DNA of 18,259 bases, taken from contig DJPK01000014.1 in assembly GCA_002438545.1 (NCBI GenBank), forward strand, positions 1-18,259, given 5' to 3'. This stretch comes from Caryophanales bacterium UBA6414. Lineage in GTDB: Bacteria > Bacillota_I > Bacilli_A > RF39 > UBA660. Shown piece by piece: positions 1 through 7,721 of the stretch. Both the position numbers and the translations under genes were made by a program. The notes under the pieces were generated by a model, which was not told where the DNA came from, did not search any database, and saw only the letters and a program-made list of their open reading frames with translations. The stretch's first letter is position 1. The number at the start of each line of letters is the position of its first letter.

Positions 1-27
1 ATATATAGGTCTTTTTCTATAGTTTAA

Positions 28-57
28 TTGACTAATGATGTTATAAGATGTTATAAT
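28..57 (+). promoter_or_regulatory. Promoter of polysaccharide operon 1
   Basis: TTGACT at 28-33 and TATAAT at 52-57 are separated by 18 bp, a close match to a sigma-A promoter. Transcription would begin only a few bases before the Shine-Dalgarno at 71-75, so the leader is very short. The -10 element is the second unit of a 10-bp tandem repeat (37-56). Confidence 0.7.
37..56 (+). repeat. Tandem 10-bp repeat over the -10 region
   Basis: GATGTTATAA occurs twice head to tail (37-46, 47-56). Each unit carries a TATAA core, so there are two overlapping potential -10 boxes exactly one helical turn apart. It may be chance in AT-rich DNA or may give two start sites. Confidence 0.6.
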
Positions 58-80
58 TATTGTGTTATACGGAGGTTATG

Positions 81-818
81 ATGAAGAAAGATGATACGGC
101 TATTAAGATAAGAAATATGTCAAAAGATTTTATTATCTATGGTGATAAAGCTAATACTTTAAAAGAAAGATTAATTAGAATTGGAAAAAGTAAAAGAGAA
201 GTAAGAAATGTTTTAAAAGATATTAATATTGATATAAAGAAGGGGGAGACGGTTGCTTTAGTAGGAGTTAATGGTAGTGGTAAATCTACTTTACTTAAAC
301 TTATTACTAAGATTATATATCCTACGAAGGGAAGTATTGAGAGTTATGGAAAAGTATCTTCTTTACTAGAGTTAGGAGCAGGTTTTCATCCCGATTTTTC
401 AGGAAGAGAAAATATATATTTTAATGCTTCTATTTTTGGACTTACAAAAAGAGAAATAGATGAAAGATTAGATAAGATAATAGAGTTTTCAGAGTTAGGA
501 GAGTTTATTGATACTCCAATTAGAACATATTCATCAGGAATGTATATGCGTCTTGCCTTTTCAGTTGCTATTAATGTAGATGCTGATATAATTTTAATAG
601 ATGAGATTTTAGCAGTTGGTGATCAACATTTTCAGGAAAAATGTATGAATAAGATGTTAGAACTTAAAAAAGAAGGTAAAACAATGGTATTTGTTTCTCA
701 CTCAAGGGAAGCTGTTGAGTTCTTATGTGATAGAGCAATATGGTTAAAAGATGGTAGAATTGAACTTGATGGTAAGACAAAAGATGTTATGGATGAATAT
801 GAGAAAGTATGTGGGTAG
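81..818 (+). CDS. Polysaccharide/teichoic-acid ABC exporter, ATP-binding subunit
   Basis: This 245-residue ATPase powers export of a lipid-linked surface glycan, working at the membrane with the permease encoded 8 bp downstream. Visible motifs are Walker A (GVNGSGKST, about 62-70), the ABC signature (YSSGMYMR, about 150-157), Walker B (ILIDE with D174-E175) and the switch His (H207 in VFVSHS). The SSGM form of the signature and the sequence around it are typical of the TagH/Wzt/RfbE branch. It stops right after the nucleotide-binding domain, so it lacks the C-terminal carbohydrate-binding extension of Wzt and the long tail of TagH. I chose ATG 81 because GGAGG at 71-75 is 5 nt upstream; ATG 78 is too close and the in-frame TTG at 60 lies upstream of the Shine-Dalgarno. 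It opens an operon running to 6578. Confidence 0.93.
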   Translation: MKKDDTAIKIRNMSKDFIIYGDKANTLKERLIRIGKSKREVRNVLKDINIDIKKGETVALVGVNGSGKSTLLKLITKIIYPTKGSIESYGKVSSLLELGAGFHPDFSGRENIYFNASIFGLTKREIDERLDKIIEFSELGEFIDTPIRTYSSGMYMRLAFSVAINVDADIILIDEILAVGDQHFQEKCMNKMLELKKEGKTMVFVSHSREAVEFLCDRAIWLKDGRIELDGKTKDVMDEYEKVCG

Positions 819-826
819 GTGAGATA

Positions 827-1600
827 ATGAAGATATTTAAAGAATTATATAATTATCGTGAATTTTTAAAGACTTCTATTAAAAAAGAGTTTAGAGGTAA
901 ATATAAGAAATCTTTTTTAGGAGTTTTATGGAGTTTTTTAAATCCATTATTTCAATTACTAATATATGCTTTAGTATTTCCGTTTATTTTAAAGAGTGAA
1001 GTGGATAATTATATTGTATTTTTAATAGTGGCTTTAATGCCTTGGAATTTCTTTAATATGACAATATTACAAAGTGCTGCTTCAATAGTAACTAATGGTG
1101 GTATTATCAAGAAAGTATATTTTCCTAGAGAGATATTACCTATTAGTACAGCAACTAGTAATTTACTTAATTTTTTAATTACGGGTATTATAGTATTTGC
1201 GGCTTTATTAATTAGTGGAGTAGGAATAGGACCTAGTATTATAGTGTTACCTATTATTGTTTTAATACAATATATATTACAGTTAGGACTTGCTTTTATA
1301 TTTTCATCAATTACTGTTTATGTAAGAGATGTTGAATATTTACTTAATGTTTTTATGATGTTAATGTTTTATTTATGTCCAATTGTATATTCTGCTAATA
1401 TGATACCTAGTAAGTTATTACCTTTATTTAAATTAAATCCAATGTTTCATATTATTGGTTATTATCGTAGTATTTTATATTATAAAGAGTTTCCTAATAT
1501 GTTAAATGTATTTTTACTATTTATTGCTTGTGTAGGTATTATGATTGTAGGATATTTAATATTTAGAAAATGTAAGAAAAGATTTGCGGAGGAGTTGTAA
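827..1600 (+). CDS. Polysaccharide ABC exporter, permease subunit (ABC-2 type)
   Basis: A 257-residue membrane permease that with the preceding ATPase should move a lipid-linked glycan outward. The N-terminus has the amphipathic cytoplasmic segment usual for the family (KEFRGKYKKSFLGVLWSFLNP), followed by about six hydrophobic segments ending near residue 250. The PREILP stretch in the cytoplasmic loop and the late LCPIVYS and LNPMFHII segments match Wzm/TagG/RfbA permeases. ATG 827 is chosen over the in-frame ATG 809, which lies inside the upstream gene, because a GGTGA-type site precedes 827. Whether the cargo is teichoic acid, O-antigen-like or capsular cannot be told from sequence. Confidence 0.9.
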   Translation: MKIFKELYNYREFLKTSIKKEFRGKYKKSFLGVLWSFLNPLFQLLIYALVFPFILKSEVDNYIVFLIVALMPWNFFNMTILQSAASIVTNGGIIKKVYFPREILPISTATSNLLNFLITGIIVFAALLISGVGIGPSIIVLPIIVLIQYILQLGLAFIFSSITVYVRDVEYLLNVFMMLMFYLCPIVYSANMIPSKLLPLFKLNPMFHIIGYYRSILYYKEFPNMLNVFLLFIACVGIMIVGYLIFRKCKKRFAEEL

Positions 1601-1602
1601 GA

Positions 1603-3375
1603 ATGAAAATAGATATTATAATGGTAACATATAATTCTAAGAAATATATAGAGAAATGTTTTACTAGTATAGTTAAAAGTAAATATGATTTAAGTAATGT
1701 TGGTATTTATGTCTGTGATAACAATTCTACTGATGATTCAGTTAATATTTTAAATAAAGTAAAGAGTAAGTGTGGTAATAAATTTAGTGAGTTTAAGATA
1801 ATTGAGAGTAAGAAGAATGTTGGTTTTGGTGTAGGAAATAATACAGCTAGTAAATATGCTAAAGGAGATTATTTATTCTTTTTAAATATAGATTGTGAAA
1901 TATACCCTGATACTTTGAAAGACATTAGTGAGAATATTTTAAAATATAAGAATGTAGGAATACTTGAGTTATGTCAAGAGCCTTATGAACATCCTAAGTA
2001 TTATAATGTAATTACTGGTGAAACTAAGTGGGCTTCTGGAGCTTGTATGATTATGCCTACTAAGCTATTTAGAAAAGTTAAAGGTTTTGATAAAAAAATA
2101 TTTATGTATTGTGAAGATGTTGAAATTAGTTATCATGTTAGAAAACTTGGTTATCAAATAATATATTTAAATAATGTTCCTATTATTCATCATTCTTATA
2201 GTAAACCTAACGAATTTAAGAAGAGTCAATATGTTAATAGTGCTGCTAATAATTTATATGTAAGATTTAAATATGGTACTATTAAAGATATTATTAAGGG
2301 CTTAGGTATTACTTTACTTTTTTATCGTGAAATAGGGGATAATAAAGATATAAAACAAGAAGATTTATTAGCAATTAAAAAAGAAGCAAAGCATAATATT
2401 ACTAAAATGTTTTTTAGTGGTGTTTTAGCATGGTTTGGTAGAATTAGGTATATATTTAATAAACATAGAGTTAAGTTTAATTTCTCGGGATTTGATTATT
2501 CAGGAGTTCGTGATGGGGCTTTTTATGTACCAAAGAAGTTTTCTACTAATCCTTTAGTTAGTATTCTTGTTAGGACTTGTGGAAGACCTGATACTTTAAG
2601 AGAAACTTTAATTAGTATAAAGAATCAAACATATAAAAATATTGAAATTGTTATTGTGGAAGATGGTATTAGTAAGTCAAAAGAGATGATTGATAAAGAA
2701 TTTGGCGATTTAAATATTAAGTATTATTGTTTCGAGAAGCATGTTGGTAGATGTGTAGCAGGTAATAAGGCTTTAGAACTTGCTAGTGGTAAATATTTAA
2801 ATTTTCTTGATGATGATGATTTGTTTTATAATGATCATGTAGAGGTTTTAGTTGGAGAATTAGAAAATTCTTCGAATAAGGTTGCATATGCTACTTCATT
2901 TGAGACACCTATTGTTGTTTCTTCTAGAACTCCTTATGTGTATAAAGAGTTAAATGAATATGTATTGTTATCTGTTGAATATAATATTTTAAAATTATTA
3001 TATAGTAATATAACACCTATTCAATGTGTTATGTTTAATAGAGAAGTATATGAAAAATGTGGCGGTTTTGATGTTAAACTTGATGCCCTAGAAGATTGGG
3101 ATTTGTGGATTAGATATGCTTTAAAATATCCATTTAAATTTGTTAAGAAAACAACATCTATTTATAGAGTTCCTGGTGTTAGAGAAGATGTTGATAAGAG
3201 AGCAGATTTTTTAACTAGTTATTTAGATATAGTAAGAGGCAAATATAAAAATGAAAAAGTAGATGCTGATATGAATGATGTTATTGATTTTTATCAACAT
3301 ATTGCTAGTTTAAGTAGTAATCCAACAGCGGTTAGACTTGCTAAAATAAAGAAAATTATTAAGGGAGATAAATAA
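1603..3375 (+). CDS. Two-domain (GT2-GT2) glycosyltransferase
   Basis: A 590-residue cytoplasmic enzyme with two family-2 glycosyltransferase domains in one chain. Domain 1 (about 1-240) begins with IDIIMVTYNS, has DNNSTDDS, a DXD-like NIDCE (D97) and the acceptor-side E171-D172, and resembles rhamnosyltransferase-type GT2 proteins. Domain 2 (about 317-550) begins VSILVRTCGRPDTL and has a DDDD metal site (403-406) and an EDWDLW acceptor motif (497-502). A linker of about 75 residues joins them. Both active sites look intact, so it may add two sugars in succession to the growing lipid-linked chain; donors are unknown. The Shine-Dalgarno GGAGGAG lies in the tail of the permease gene, 8 nt before the ATG. 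Confidence 0.9.
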   Translation: MKIDIIMVTYNSKKYIEKCFTSIVKSKYDLSNVGIYVCDNNSTDDSVNILNKVKSKCGNKFSEFKIIESKKNVGFGVGNNTASKYAKGDYLFFLNIDCEIYPDTLKDISENILKYKNVGILELCQEPYEHPKYYNVITGETKWASGACMIMPTKLFRKVKGFDKKIFMYCEDVEISYHVRKLGYQIIYLNNVPIIHHSYSKPNEFKKSQYVNSAANNLYVRFKYGTIKDIIKGLGITLLFYREIGDNKDIKQEDLLAIKKEAKHNITKMFFSGVLAWFGRIRYIFNKHRVKFNFSGFDYSGVRDGAFYVPKKFSTNPLVSILVRTCGRPDTLRETLISIKNQTYKNIEIVIVEDGISKSKEMIDKEFGDLNIKYYCFEKHVGRCVAGNKALELASGKYLNFLDDDDLFYNDHVEVLVGELENSSNKVAYATSFETPIVVSSRTPYVYKELNEYVLLSVEYNILKLLYSNITPIQCVMFNREVYEKCGGFDVKLDALEDWDLWIRYALKYPFKFVKKTTSIYRVPGVREDVDKRADFLTSYLDIVRGKYKNEKVDADMNDVIDFYQHIASLSSNPTAVRLAKIKKIIKGDK

Positions 3376-3378
3376 TAT

Positions 3379-5208
3379 ATGAATTATGTTTATTTGTTTA
3401 CAGTTATAGTTTTATACTTATTAATTTTGTTTATTAAAAAAGATAATAAAAAACATAATTTTGTTATTGATAGTATATTTTTAATGGGAATACTTTATAG
3501 TTTTAACATTTTTCTTATATATATATTATCTATTTTAAATATAAATAATAATTTTATTATTTTATCTTTATTAAATATTTTATTTATTGGTTTAATTATT
3601 TATTTTTCTTATCGTAAGAATAAAAATATTAAGCTACAGAAGTTTGAATTTAATTATAAAGAAATATTATCTGTAATAGTAATAATTATAATATGTGTAG
3701 TTATTGGAATGGTTAGGTTCGATAAGTTTAGTACAATTAGTTATGAAACTACCGATCCAGCTGCTCATTTTAGAACTTCTTCAGTATTTGCTTCAAATTT
3801 ACAGTTGTTAACAGAGGAAAACTCTATTGATGAAATGTATGGAAATTTTGCTAGAACAATGCCTGGTTTTTCTTTAAATTGTGGTATTTTTATGCGAGTA
3901 TTTACTTTTTTGCCAAGGTATGTTGCTTATGAGGTTTTTGATGTATTGTTTTTATGTTTATTAGCACTTACTTTTTATGCTACATGTTTAAAGATAAAGA
4001 AAGTTAAAAATAATAATATATTGGTTTTAGTTATTACATGTTTGTATTTTTTAGCATATTGTTTAAATAATTTTGTGTTTGGATTTGGTTATTTAGGTGC
4101 TGGAATATTAGCAGTTAATTTAATATTATTTACTTATTTGTTAATTAATGAGTATGGAAATAATTTTGTTTTAAATAGTTTATTATTTTTATTTAATTTC
4201 TTACTTTTCTTTTCGTATTATTTATTTATACCGGCAATATATTTAGCTGAGGGTTTATATTTACTTTATAATTGGTATAAGAAAAAGTATGAATTTAAAA
4301 AAGTATTAAAGATAGGATTATATACTTTGATTTTTCCATTTGTTTTAGGTGTTTTATATTTTCATATTATTAGTTTTGTATCTTCAAGTGGGACAGGAAG
4401 TGCTACTAGTTCTATAGCAATGGAAGGATATATTTATAGAGATTTGTGGTCTAATTTTATTTTAATTATGCCGTTAGTTATATATTCATTTATTAATGAT
4501 ATAAAGAATAAACATATATCAATCTTATCATTTATGTATGTAATTGAGTTTGTATATATATTAGCTACTTTTATTTTAGGCTTAAAAGGTTATGTTTCAT
4601 CATATTATTATTTTAAATCATATTATATATTTTGGCTTTTAAATTATATATATATTATTAAATTAATTAATGCTTCTAAAGAAACTAAGTTTATATTTGA
4701 TATTGGTATTATATATATTGCTGGTATAGTAGTTATTTGTTTATCTAATATTGAGTCACGTATACAGAATAAGAATATATTGTTTAATAATGCTATTGTT
4801 TCACCATCATATGCTAATATATATTGGTTTAATGGCTCTAAAATAGTTAATAGTGCACCAGTTGTTAATAATGACGAGATAAAGATATTAAACAAAGTAG
4901 ATGACTTTAAGGATAGATGTTTAGTTAATAATGAGATTCCTTTAGTGGGTAATTATATGCAGAAATTATGGTTTTATTCTTTAACAGATATAGTGCCTAT
5001 ATATAATCATCAAAAGAATAGTACTTCAAGTTTTTATGATGATGTATTTAATTATAATATATGGTCTAGTGATGATAATGCACGTTGTTTAGTTGTATTT
5101 AATTCTTATTATAATGAAATAGAAGATAGTAGAGATTATAATATAGATATTAATAGTTATAATGTTTTATATCAAAATAATGGTGGAGTAATTATAGAGA
5201 AAAGATGA
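3379..5208 (+). CDS. Large polytopic membrane protein, possible GT-C-type glycosyltransferase
   Basis: I do not recognise a named family. The 609-residue product has roughly a dozen hydrophobic segments over residues 1-460, then a mostly polar C-terminal domain of about 150 residues. After the third or fourth helix comes a polar loop with a charged motif (YETTDPAAH, D126 and H130), the place where GT-C enzymes carry their catalytic acid in the first outer loop. Architecture and neighbours (an exporter, GT2 enzymes and a DUF2142 protein) suggest a glycosyltransferase using polyprenyl-phosphate sugars, or less likely a polymerase or ligase. The Shine-Dalgarno AAGGGAG lies inside the preceding gene. 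The TGA stop overlaps the next ATG (ATGA), so the two proteins are translationally coupled. Confidence 0.8.
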   Translation: MNYVYLFTVIVLYLLILFIKKDNKKHNFVIDSIFLMGILYSFNIFLIYILSILNINNNFIILSLLNILFIGLIIYFSYRKNKNIKLQKFEFNYKEILSVIVIIIICVVIGMVRFDKFSTISYETTDPAAHFRTSSVFASNLQLLTEENSIDEMYGNFARTMPGFSLNCGIFMRVFTFLPRYVAYEVFDVLFLCLLALTFYATCLKIKKVKNNNILVLVITCLYFLAYCLNNFVFGFGYLGAGILAVNLILFTYLLINEYGNNFVLNSLLFLFNFLLFFSYYLFIPAIYLAEGLYLLYNWYKKKYEFKKVLKIGLYTLIFPFVLGVLYFHIISFVSSSGTGSATSSIAMEGYIYRDLWSNFILIMPLVIYSFINDIKNKHISILSFMYVIEFVYILATFILGLKGYVSSYYYFKSYYIFWLLNYIYIIKLINASKETKFIFDIGIIYIAGIVVICLSNIESRIQNKNILFNNAIVSPSYANIYWFNGSKIVNSAPVVNNDEIKILNKVDDFKDRCLVNNEIPLVGNYMQKLWFYSLTDIVPIYNHQKNSTSSFYDDVFNYNIWSSDDNARCLVVFNSYYNEIEDSRDYNIDINSYNVLYQNNGGVIIEKR

Positions 5209-6578
5209 GTATAAAGATAAATGATGATAAATTACCAAAGATATTTTTTATAATGTCTTTGGTAATTGGTATAATATTTTCTATATTGTTTCCACTATAT
5301 CAGGTTCCTGATGAGTTAGCACATATTAACATGATGTATTCGGAACTTGGTATGGATGTTGATTTTTATGAAGAAACAAATTATTTTGGAGATACTGCTA
5401 GAATAATTTCTAATTATGATGAGAAAGTTAAGTTTAGTAGTTATTTTGATTTTGATAAGAAGTTAATTATTAGTGATAATTATAGTATTCCTAAAATAAC
5501 AATTATTAGACACTTTCCTCAGGCGATTGGAATGATTATTAGTGAAGCATTAAGTTTACCAATAGTTGTTAGTATTACTGTGGGAGAGATATGTGCGGTA
5601 TTATTTTACTCTGTTATGGGTAGTCTGACTTTGAAGAGAATGCCAATAAAAAAAGAAGTAATGATGATGATAATGCTATTACCTATATGTATTCAGCAGA
5701 TGGCTTCGTTTTCATATGATGCGGTATTATTACCAATATGTTTCTATTTTATAGCATATATTTTATATTCAAAGTTTAGTAAAGAGATAATATCTTTTAA
5801 AGATTTGTTAATTATATTGTTATTACTTAGTATAATTGCTATTATAAAGATACCTTATGTTTTATTAGGGCTTTTAATATTTATAGTACCTTTAAAGAAG
5901 ATTAGTATTTATGATTTAATTATTAAAAATAAAAAGAAGATAATAGTTATTGGCGCTTTGATATTGGTATTGTTAATACCAGCATTCGTTGTTATCTTAA
6001 ATAAGATTTCTTATGGAAGAATATTATTAGCAGCAATTATTTATATTAAGGATAGTTTATGGTTAATACTAAGAACTTTGTGGCAATATAAGTTTGGATA
6101 CCTTAAGGAATTAACAGGAGACTTTGGATGGTTTGATACACCAACTGCTATTTGGTATACAATATTTATATTTTTATCTATTTTATTTATTAGTGTAATA
6201 AACTATGATAAAGATGAGAATGTTGCTTCAAGTCCATTTACTAAGAAAGATGTTATTTATATATATAGTATTGGAATAGTAATGGTAATGATTATTATGC
6301 TATCAATGTTGGAATGGACTTTGCATATTAATAATTTGGGTAGTATTAGTGGAATAAGTATTAAAGAGTTTAAAGATATATTTATTAATCTCCCTTTAAT
6401 AGAGGGAATTCAAGGAAGATATTTTATTCCAATAATACCTTTATTCTTAATACCTATATATAATAAAAAGATTACTATTAAGTTAAAGAAGCTTAATATA
6501 TCAATATTTTTAGTGATTTATTATTTAGTATTAGTTATTTATATGATGATAGTTATATTATATAGATATTGGTTATAG
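5205..6578 (+). CDS. DUF2142-like polytopic membrane protein, putative glycosyltransferase
   Basis: A 457-residue integral membrane protein with about ten to twelve hydrophobic segments. Just after the first helix it has the DUF2142 hallmark PDELAH (35-40), following QV. The family is found in surface-polysaccharide clusters and is regarded as GT-C-like; the acidic pair in this loop is the presumed catalytic site (family knowledge plus inference). A long outer loop (about 45-110) follows, and the chain ends in a helix with almost no tail. It begins in a 4-nt overlap with the previous gene and is the last gene of operon 1: its TAG stop lies at the foot of the terminator hairpin. The sugar and acceptor are unknown. 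Confidence 0.82.
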   Translation: MSIKINDDKLPKIFFIMSLVIGIIFSILFPLYQVPDELAHINMMYSELGMDVDFYEETNYFGDTARIISNYDEKVKFSSYFDFDKKLIISDNYSIPKITIIRHFPQAIGMIISEALSLPIVVSITVGEICAVLFYSVMGSLTLKRMPIKKEVMMMIMLLPICIQQMASFSYDAVLLPICFYFIAYILYSKFSKEIISFKDLLIILLLLSIIAIIKIPYVLLGLLIFIVPLKKISIYDLIIKNKKKIIVIGALILVLLIPAFVVILNKISYGRILLAAIIYIKDSLWLILRTLWQYKFGYLKELTGDFGWFDTPTAIWYTIFIFLSILFISVINYDKDENVASSPFTKKDVIYIYSIGIVMVMIIMLSMLEWTLHINNLGSISGISIKEFKDIFINLPLIEGIQGRYFIPIIPLFLIPIYNKKITIKLKKLNISIFLVIYYLVLVIYMMIVILYRYWL

Positions 6579-6604
6579 CCCTATTATGTAGGGCTTATTT
6601 TTTT
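6577..6604 (+). terminator. Intrinsic terminator of operon 1
   Basis: A 7-bp perfect stem (AGCCCTA / TAGGGCT, 6577-6583 and 6589-6595) with loop TTATG is followed by a T-rich run to 6604. The stem begins inside the TAG stop codon of the DUF2142-like gene. It is strikingly GC-rich for this DNA. Confidence 0.88.
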
Positions 6605-6611
6605 GGTTTTA

Positions 6612-6641
6612 TTGACTTAGATTAGTTTATAATGATATAAT
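6612..6641 (+). promoter_or_regulatory. Promoter of polysaccharide operon 2
   Basis: TTGACT at 6612-6617 and TATAAT at 6636-6641 have an 18-bp spacer, the same -35 hexamer and spacing as the promoter at 28-57. A second TATAAT at 6628-6633 is too close to this -35 box. It lies just after the operon 1 terminator and 27 bp before the next ATG, with AAGGAG at 6654-6659. Confidence 0.75.
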
Positions 6642-6668
6642 TAGTCTTGGAATAAGGAGTAAATTAGT

Positions 6669-7388
6669 ATGAGGAAAGAAAAAGTTTTGTTTGTTATACC
6701 AGCGTATAATGAGGGAGAAAATATAGAGAAGGTTTTAAAAGAAATAAAAAGGGATGCTGAATTTGCGGATATTGTTGTTGTTAATGATGGTTCTAGTGAT
6801 AATACTTCTAGTATAGTAAATAAGATGAAAGTTAATTGTATTGATATGGTTTATAATGTTGGATATGCTATGGCAGTGCAGACAGGAATTAAGTATGCTT
6901 ATCAGAATGATTATGATTATGTTATTACAATGGATGCTGATGGTCAGCATATTGCTAAGGAGGCTTTAAAGCTATTAGAAGAAGCTAAGAAAGGTGAAAG
7001 TGATATAGTTATTGGGTCTAGATATTTAGTTGATACAGGATATCCTTGTCCATTATTTAGAAGAATAGGTACAAAGATATTTGAAGGTTTAATTAAATTA
7101 TTTTGCCATAGGAAAATAGCTGATCCATTATCAGGGTTTCAATGCTTAAATAAGAAAGTTATTAAGTTGTATGCTAAAAAGGGGGAATATCCGGAATATC
7201 CAGATGCTAACTTAGTTATTGATATGTTATATAAAGGTTATAAAATTAAAGAGGTACCTGTTTCAATGCGCCTTCGTGAGGCAGGAGAGAGTATGCATGG
7301 AGGGATTATTAAACCTATTAAATATATGATTTCAATGTTTTATACAATAGTATTAATTGTTATAAAGAATATAGGAGGTAGAAAATGA
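6669..7388 (+). CDS. GT2 glycosyltransferase, polyprenyl-phosphate-sugar synthase-like
   Basis: A 239-residue GT2 enzyme of the DPM/DPG-synthase-like group, which transfers a sugar from a nucleotide donor to polyprenyl phosphate at the inner membrane face. Visible features are VIPAYNEGENIEKVL at the N-terminus, VVNDGSSDNT, the metal site MDADGQH (D89, D91), IGSRYL, and DPLSGFQ typical of the acceptor loop. A single hydrophobic stretch near the C-terminus (about 215-235) could anchor it. Its product would feed the membrane GT-C-like proteins of operon 1. It overlaps the DUF2304 gene by 4 nt, a pairing that recurs in many Bacillota and supports joint function. Confidence 0.88.
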   Translation: MRKEKVLFVIPAYNEGENIEKVLKEIKRDAEFADIVVVNDGSSDNTSSIVNKMKVNCIDMVYNVGYAMAVQTGIKYAYQNDYDYVITMDADGQHIAKEALKLLEEAKKGESDIVIGSRYLVDTGYPCPLFRRIGTKIFEGLIKLFCHRKIADPLSGFQCLNKKVIKLYAKKGEYPEYPDANLVIDMLYKGYKIKEVPVSMRLREAGESMHGGIIKPIKYMISMFYTIVLIVIKNIGGRK

Positions 7389-7720
7389 AAAATATTTATT
7401 TTATAATTGTGGCTTTATTTTTACTTTTTTATGTAATTCATATTGTAAGAAAAGGTAAATTATCAATTAAGGAGAGTTTTTGGTGGGTTATTGGAGCACT
7501 TGTTGCCTTAGTTTTAGCAATATTTCCTAAATCAATTGATGTTATTGCTAAGTGGTTTGGAGTTAGTTATCCTCCTACTTTAATGTTTGTTTTTTGTATA
7601 TTATTTTTGCTGTTTATGAATTTCAGAGCTAGTGCGAAGGTTAGTGAACAGAATGAAAAGATTATGGAATTAACTCAACAAATGTCAATTTTGAAGAATA
7701 AGATTGATAAGAGGAATTAA
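7385..7720 (+). CDS. DUF2304 family membrane protein
   Basis: A 111-residue protein with three hydrophobic helices (about 3-19, 29-50, 63-83) and a polar, heptad-like C-terminal tail (about 86-111) likely to form a short coiled coil. Helix 2 has the conserved ESFWW followed by a long hydrophobic run, and helix 3 begins at a PP turn; these match the DUF2304 family of about 110-120 residues. Family members are usually encoded beside a GT2 polyprenyl-phosphate glycosyltransferase, as here with an ATGA overlap. The biochemical role is not established; a membrane partner or a small flippase for the lipid-linked sugar, analogous to GtrA, is an inference. Confidence 0.85.
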   Translation: MKNIYFIIVALFLLFYVIHIVRKGKLSIKESFWWVIGALVALVLAIFPKSIDVIAKWFGVSYPPTLMFVFCILFLLFMNFRASAKVSEQNEKIMELTQQMSILKNKIDKRN

Positions 7721-7721
7721 T

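Noticed and set aside
1..20. Possible right arm and T-tract of an upstream gene's terminator
   Set aside because: Looks like a hairpin arm followed by T5, but the left arm would be outside the window, so it cannot be shown.
4644..4895. Minus-strand ORF of 83 codons
   Set aside because: Lies wholly inside the 609-residue membrane protein gene, has no family resemblance or Shine-Dalgarno context; antisense shadow.
6735..6950. Minus-strand ORF of 71 codons, Ile/Asn-rich
   Set aside because: Antisense of the DPM-like GT2 gene; its composition simply mirrors AT-rich codons.
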